From Goniomonas avonlea (lineage: Eukaryota; Cryptophyceae; Goniomonadida; Goniomonadaceae): a DNA stretch of 12,381 nucleotides. The notes below the pieces were generated by a model. It ran no database searches, was not told the origin of the DNA, and saw only the letters and a list, made by a program, of their open reading frames with translations. Position 1 is the first letter of the stretch, and each line of letters starts with the position of its first letter. Shown one piece after another: positions 10,195 to 12,381 of the stretch. A program made the translations under genes and the position numbers. Where the stretch lies: contig QUTJ01031513.1 in NCBI GenBank assembly GCA_003573635.1, forward strand, positions 1 through 12,381, written 5' to 3'.

Positions 10195-10590
10195 ATGGCA
10201 TCGCCGACCCCCAATATCTACCCGGACTCGCCACTTACTGTGCGTGCGAAGAGAAGAACCTCAGCTGTGTCGGTGGTTTGTTCGTTCGATGAGCAGCACA
10301 GTTCGCAGGCTTCCACTTTTGGCGGGCGGGTTCCTGATTTGGTGGGCACGGCCGCCCGGACATGGCATGACTATGACTCTGAGGCGCATCATGCACGAGT
10401 TAAGCCAACGCCTCCGACCGATGCGTCGCCATCTCGCCATTTCATTTTGTCCGGAGATCCATTTGCTCTTCGTGACTGGGTCGATTCTCCTCGAAGCTGC
10501 AGGACCCCAACCCAAGAGTCGATGGACGACCTCTCCGAATTTGCATTTGATTTGGAGACTATCCCAACCCGACCCGGCATGTCGAGTTAG
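10195..10590 (+). CDS. Hypothetical protein, 131 aa, weak support
   Basis: An ATG at 10195 in good Kozak context (A at -3, G at +4) opens a 131-residue frame ending TAG. The product is rich in Ser, Pro, Thr and charged residues, with a basic patch (RAKRRT) early and an acidic C-terminal part (MDDLSEFAFDLE). It has no signal peptide from this start, no TM helix and no domain I recognise. The frame is open 84 nt upstream to a TTG and includes a hydrophobic LLCLLALLAF stretch, but no ATG precedes it, so that leader is used only if an unseen upstream exon exists. Two other frames are open across the same bases: plus strand 10007-10684 (ATG, 225 aa) and minus strand 10261-10659 (ATG, 132 aa). This lowers confidence that any one is coding. 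It would sit head-to-head with the PKD-repeat gene. Confidence 0.3.
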   Translation: MASPTPNIYPDSPLTVRAKRRTSAVSVVCSFDEQHSSQASTFGGRVPDLVGTAARTWHDYDSEAHHARVKPTPPTDASPSRHFILSGDPFALRDWVDSPRSCRTPTQESMDDLSEFAFDLETIPTRPGMSS

Positions 10591-10668
10591 GTTCAGGTGG
10601 TGCACGTGTTCGACAATCGTGGGAGGGGTCGATATTTTGTGCGCAGAGAGGTTCTGCATGGTTAGAAC

Positions 10669-10728
10669 CAGAACTTTTCCATGACATTATTCCTAAATCA
10701 GAACTTTTCCTTGACAGTATTCTTATTT
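10669..10728. repeat. Two-copy 30-bp tandem repeat
   Basis: Copies span 10669-10698 and 10699-10728. Both start CAGAACTTTTCC, and 25 of 30 positions match. It lies in the AT-rich segment just past the end of the small plus-strand ORF. Confidence 0.8.
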
Positions 10729-10812
10729 TATTTAACTTCTCGTATCTGTAAGAGATTCGGTACCCTTTGTGGTATGTGGTGACGCGGGGATCTCTGTCAT
10801 CCTACCCACCAC

Positions 10813-10818
10813 TTTATT
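10813..10818 (-). terminator. Candidate poly(A) signal AATAAA
   Basis: AATAAA reads on the minus strand here, about 720 nt past the ABC transporter stop codon. Further minus-strand AATAAA hexamers occur at 10871-10876 and 10727-10732. Any could end the ABC transcript, giving a long 3'UTR that contains the 26-bp minisatellite. On the plus strand the same spot contains ATTAAA (10816-10821), usable by the small plus-strand ORF if it is real. Confidence 0.4.
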
Positions 10819-10999
10819 AAATGAACCCAGTTTCAAGCTCATGCTCCTGAACCTGAATTTTATCCTGTGCTTTATTGGTTGGTCGAGGCCATGTTCAGCT
10901 GTGTTGAGCAGAACATGATGGGAACCTTTCTAGGATCAAATCGAGCGAATCAAGCTCGTTAGCAAAGGACCGTTTGCTGAGGTGGGTGATATCGACGTC

Positions 11000-11103
11000 T
11001 TCTTCTTGGTAACTCACTCCCTTCCTTCTTCTTGGTAACTCACTCCCTTCCTTCTTCTTGGTAACTCACTCCCTTCCTTCTTCTTGGAAACTCACGCCCT
11101 TCC
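11000..11103. repeat. 26-bp minisatellite, four copies
   Basis: Units begin at 11000, 11026, 11052 and 11078. Each starts TTCTTCTTGG and ends CTCCCTTCC or a close variant. The first three copies are identical over all 26 bases; the fourth has two substitutions (GGTAA to GGAAA and CACTC to CACGC). There are no spacers, so it is a pure tandem array. It probably lies in the 3'UTR or downstream flank of the ABC transporter gene. Confidence 0.95.
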
Positions 11104-11535
11104 AACTTTGTGGCTCTCCGTGAATCCTCTTAAGCCTGGGTGGGAGCAATGTCGGGAGCTGTCCCTTCGCCCATCGAGGAGGTTCGTCAGCAACTTTTGA
11201 GGCCCACACCAGAGCTGTGCAAGAAAGAAAAACGAGCTACCGTCTTGTACCCTTGATCTTTGTAAACAAAGGTATCATAGTAGATATTCAAATGGCGATC
11301 CCCTTCCAGCACAACCTGCACAACAGCCTGTGTAGGACACTCAAACGGACCTTCCCGATGTGGCGCCCTCATTGTGGTGTTCTTAGTGCGCCCAGAGTCT
11401 CAGCGAAGTGTACTTATCGCTATCTCTGTCCCTCGAGGGAACTCCCAACCCGGCACCAACAATGTGACAACTTCAATATATTACTGGCATGCGAGTGGGA
11501 AAATATGAGCTACCACCGTCTGCCTTGTGCCAGTA

Positions 11536-11944
11536 TCATCCTTGCATGCCGAACACGCTCGACACTTGGCGGTTCACTGCGAAAACATGTGAGTGCTCTG
11601 GAATTTCGAGGCGAGCACACTCGCCCTTTCCCCCCCGCCCCCCGCCCCCCCCGCTCTCTCTCTCCATCACCCCAATCTCGACAACCTTGCACATCGGTGC
11701 TCACCGCGACCCCGACCCTCGACCAAAGCAGCCGAGACGTCTCTCCCACTCACCTGTTGTCTCCACCCCAACCTCTCCTCTCCTCTCCTGGCCTCAAGAC
11801 GCACCGAGAAGGGAGTAGATCCCGTTGCGCGCCATGAGCTCCTTGTGGGACCCAATCTCCACAACCTTGCCACCGCCCATCACCGCAATTCGATCCGCAT
11901 GCTGCACTGTGCTGAGTCTGTGGGCCACCACAAGCACTGTGCGC
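11536..11944 (-). CDS. ABCB-type ABC transporter, last two exons (3' partial)
   Basis: Exons are complement(11805..11944) and complement(11536..11576). The first encodes the end of a nucleotide-binding domain: [13 protein letters not shown] with the switch (H-loop) histidine, then [32 protein letters not shown]. Splicing in phase 1 adds [13 protein letters not shown] and a stop, giving the familiar ABCB ending GIYSLLVNRQ. Known: ABCB (MDR/TAP/mitochondrial half-transporter) proteins use this domain to hydrolyse ATP and drive export across a membrane. Walker A, the signature motif, Walker B and all TM helices lie upstream, beyond the right edge, so substrate, full or half size and membrane cannot be told. 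The exon starts with the last base of a split codon (phase 2), preceded by CTCTGCAG with CTAAC about 16 nt before. If the final intron were not removed, the protein would end in GAS. Confidence 0.85.
11577..11804 (-). other. Last intron of the ABC transporter gene (228 bp, phase 1)
   Basis: The minus-strand donor is CTCG|GTGCGT and the acceptor TTTTCGCAG|TGAAC, with CACTCAC as a branch candidate about 13 nt before the acceptor. Splicing gives a plausible family-like C terminus (SLLVNRQ), the best support for it. It holds a long G-tract region (sense strand) at 11630-11652, a CT/GA tract, and a short near-copy of the preceding exon at 11671-11690. Confidence 0.75.
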
Positions 11945-11962
11945 CTGCAGAGTCTGCTGTTA

Positions 11963-12079
11963 GAGCTGTCGTGGGTGTCGCGAGAGAATGCGGAGCTGTC
12001 GTGGGAGATTGCGGAGGTACCGTGGGAGGTTGTGGATGGGGTCGGAGAAGATTTGTGGACGTGTCGTGGGAGTGGTGGG
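11963..12079. repeat. Degenerate 21-30-bp tandem repeats
   Basis: Five imperfect units begin at about 11963, 11993, 12014, 12035 and 12058. The core is GAGCTGTCGTGGGAG or a variant, with unit lengths of 30, 21, 21, 23 and 22. They lie in the upstream ABC intron and look like an old, decayed array. Confidence 0.5.
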
Positions 12080-12331
12080 ACAATGGGTGCAATGGGTGGC
12101 AGTGCCTTTTTTTCAATCGCGCACTCATGGCAGTGTGGGAGACGAGTTCCACCATTTTTCGTAGTCAGCTGGAGACGACGTCCATTGTAATCAGAGTGTC
12201 AGAACCCAGATGTGTACGTGTACTGTCAGTGTATGCCATCGAGTGCCTGTTGTTCGCTGAGAAAAACTGGAGGCCCGAGCGCTGACCAGGCATCGGGTGT
12301 TGCCTTGCTTCGTAAGTTACACCGGCACCCA

Positions 12332-12376
12332 TCCAGACACACAGACACAGCCACAGCCACAGACACAGACACACAC
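12332..12376. repeat. CA-rich microsatellite (CACAGA/CACAGC)
   Basis: An interrupted run of CACAGA, CACAGC and CACACA units ends the window inside the ABC intron. On the transcribed strand it is a GTGTCT/GTGGCT run. Confidence 0.8.
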
Positions 12377-12381
12377 GTGTA

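Larger units (their letters stand above)
10591..11535. other. Intergenic / 3'UTR region, no gene seen
   Basis: These 945 bp lie between the small plus-strand ORF and the stop codon of the ABC transporter. Much of 10660-10880 is AT-rich, unlike the GC-rich genes, and holds poly(A)-type hexamers in both orientations. The region also holds a 30-bp tandem pair, a 26-bp minisatellite, and a small perfect hairpin (CGAGC, 7-nt loop, GCTCG) near 10940. The minus-strand ORF at 11187-11372 (61 aa, ATG) resembles nothing I know and is not supported as a gene. Confidence 0.6.
11945..12381 (-). other. Upstream intron of the ABC transporter gene, running off the window
   Basis: From the acceptor at 11945 to the right edge I find no stretch encoding a Walker B, D-loop or other ABC motif on the minus strand. 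This part is therefore read as intron (at least 437 bp), although a short unrecognised exon cannot be excluded. It contains degenerate 21-30-bp repeats and a CA-rich microsatellite at the far end. Confidence 0.55.

Noticed and set aside
11000-11103. CRISPR-like array
   Set aside because: Units abut with no spacers, and the context is eukaryotic; it is a minisatellite.
11217-11837. 206-aa plus-strand ORF
   Set aside because: Antisense to the ABC exons, which match a known family; its Pro/Ser-rich end comes from the C-tract in the intron.
11593-12285. 230-aa plus-strand ORF
   Set aside because: Antisense to the ABC exon carrying the switch histidine and built largely from intron repeats.

Overview
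The window looks like nuclear DNA of a GC-rich eukaryotic protist. The evidence is two GT-AG spliceosomal introns bounded entirely by the sequence, the acceptor of a third, CTNAC/TTAAC-like branch motifs about 13-16 nt before the acceptors, CA/CACACG and GA/CT microsatellites in and near introns, and AATAAA-type signals. The large protein carries PKD-like repeats, which are common in cell-surface proteins of protists and animals. GT/CT-rich introns would fit a choanoflagellate-like or similar unicellular genome, but nothing here fixes the lineage.

Layout. Positions 1-1037 hold no gene I can support and include the downstream flank of the large gene. Positions 1038-9805 (minus strand) hold one giant gene. 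It has a signal peptide, about 12 cysteine-paired PKD-like repeats in a single 8.1-kb exon, then a 122-bp intron and a terminal exon with one transmembrane helix and a 22-residue cytoplasmic tail (2881 aa in total). Positions 9806-10194 are its 5' flank, possibly shared head-to-head with a small, weakly supported plus-strand ORF (10195-10590). Positions 10591-11535 are intergenic or 3'UTR sequence with a 30-bp tandem pair, a 26-bp x 4 minisatellite and minus-strand AATAAA signals. Positions 11536-11944 hold the last two exons (minus strand) of an ABCB-type ABC transporter, which no single long ORF reveals. Its upstream intron runs out of the window at 12381.

The large protein is most simply read as a type I cell-surface adhesin or receptor. 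The transporter is a separate membrane protein, and nothing in the sequence ties the two functionally. Points most worth a second look are: an intron whose retention would turn the giant membrane protein into a secreted one; a near-identical fragment of the ABC exon lying inside the following intron; a bacterial-Ig-like module inside the PKD array; and recurring vicinal-cysteine motifs in the ectodomain.
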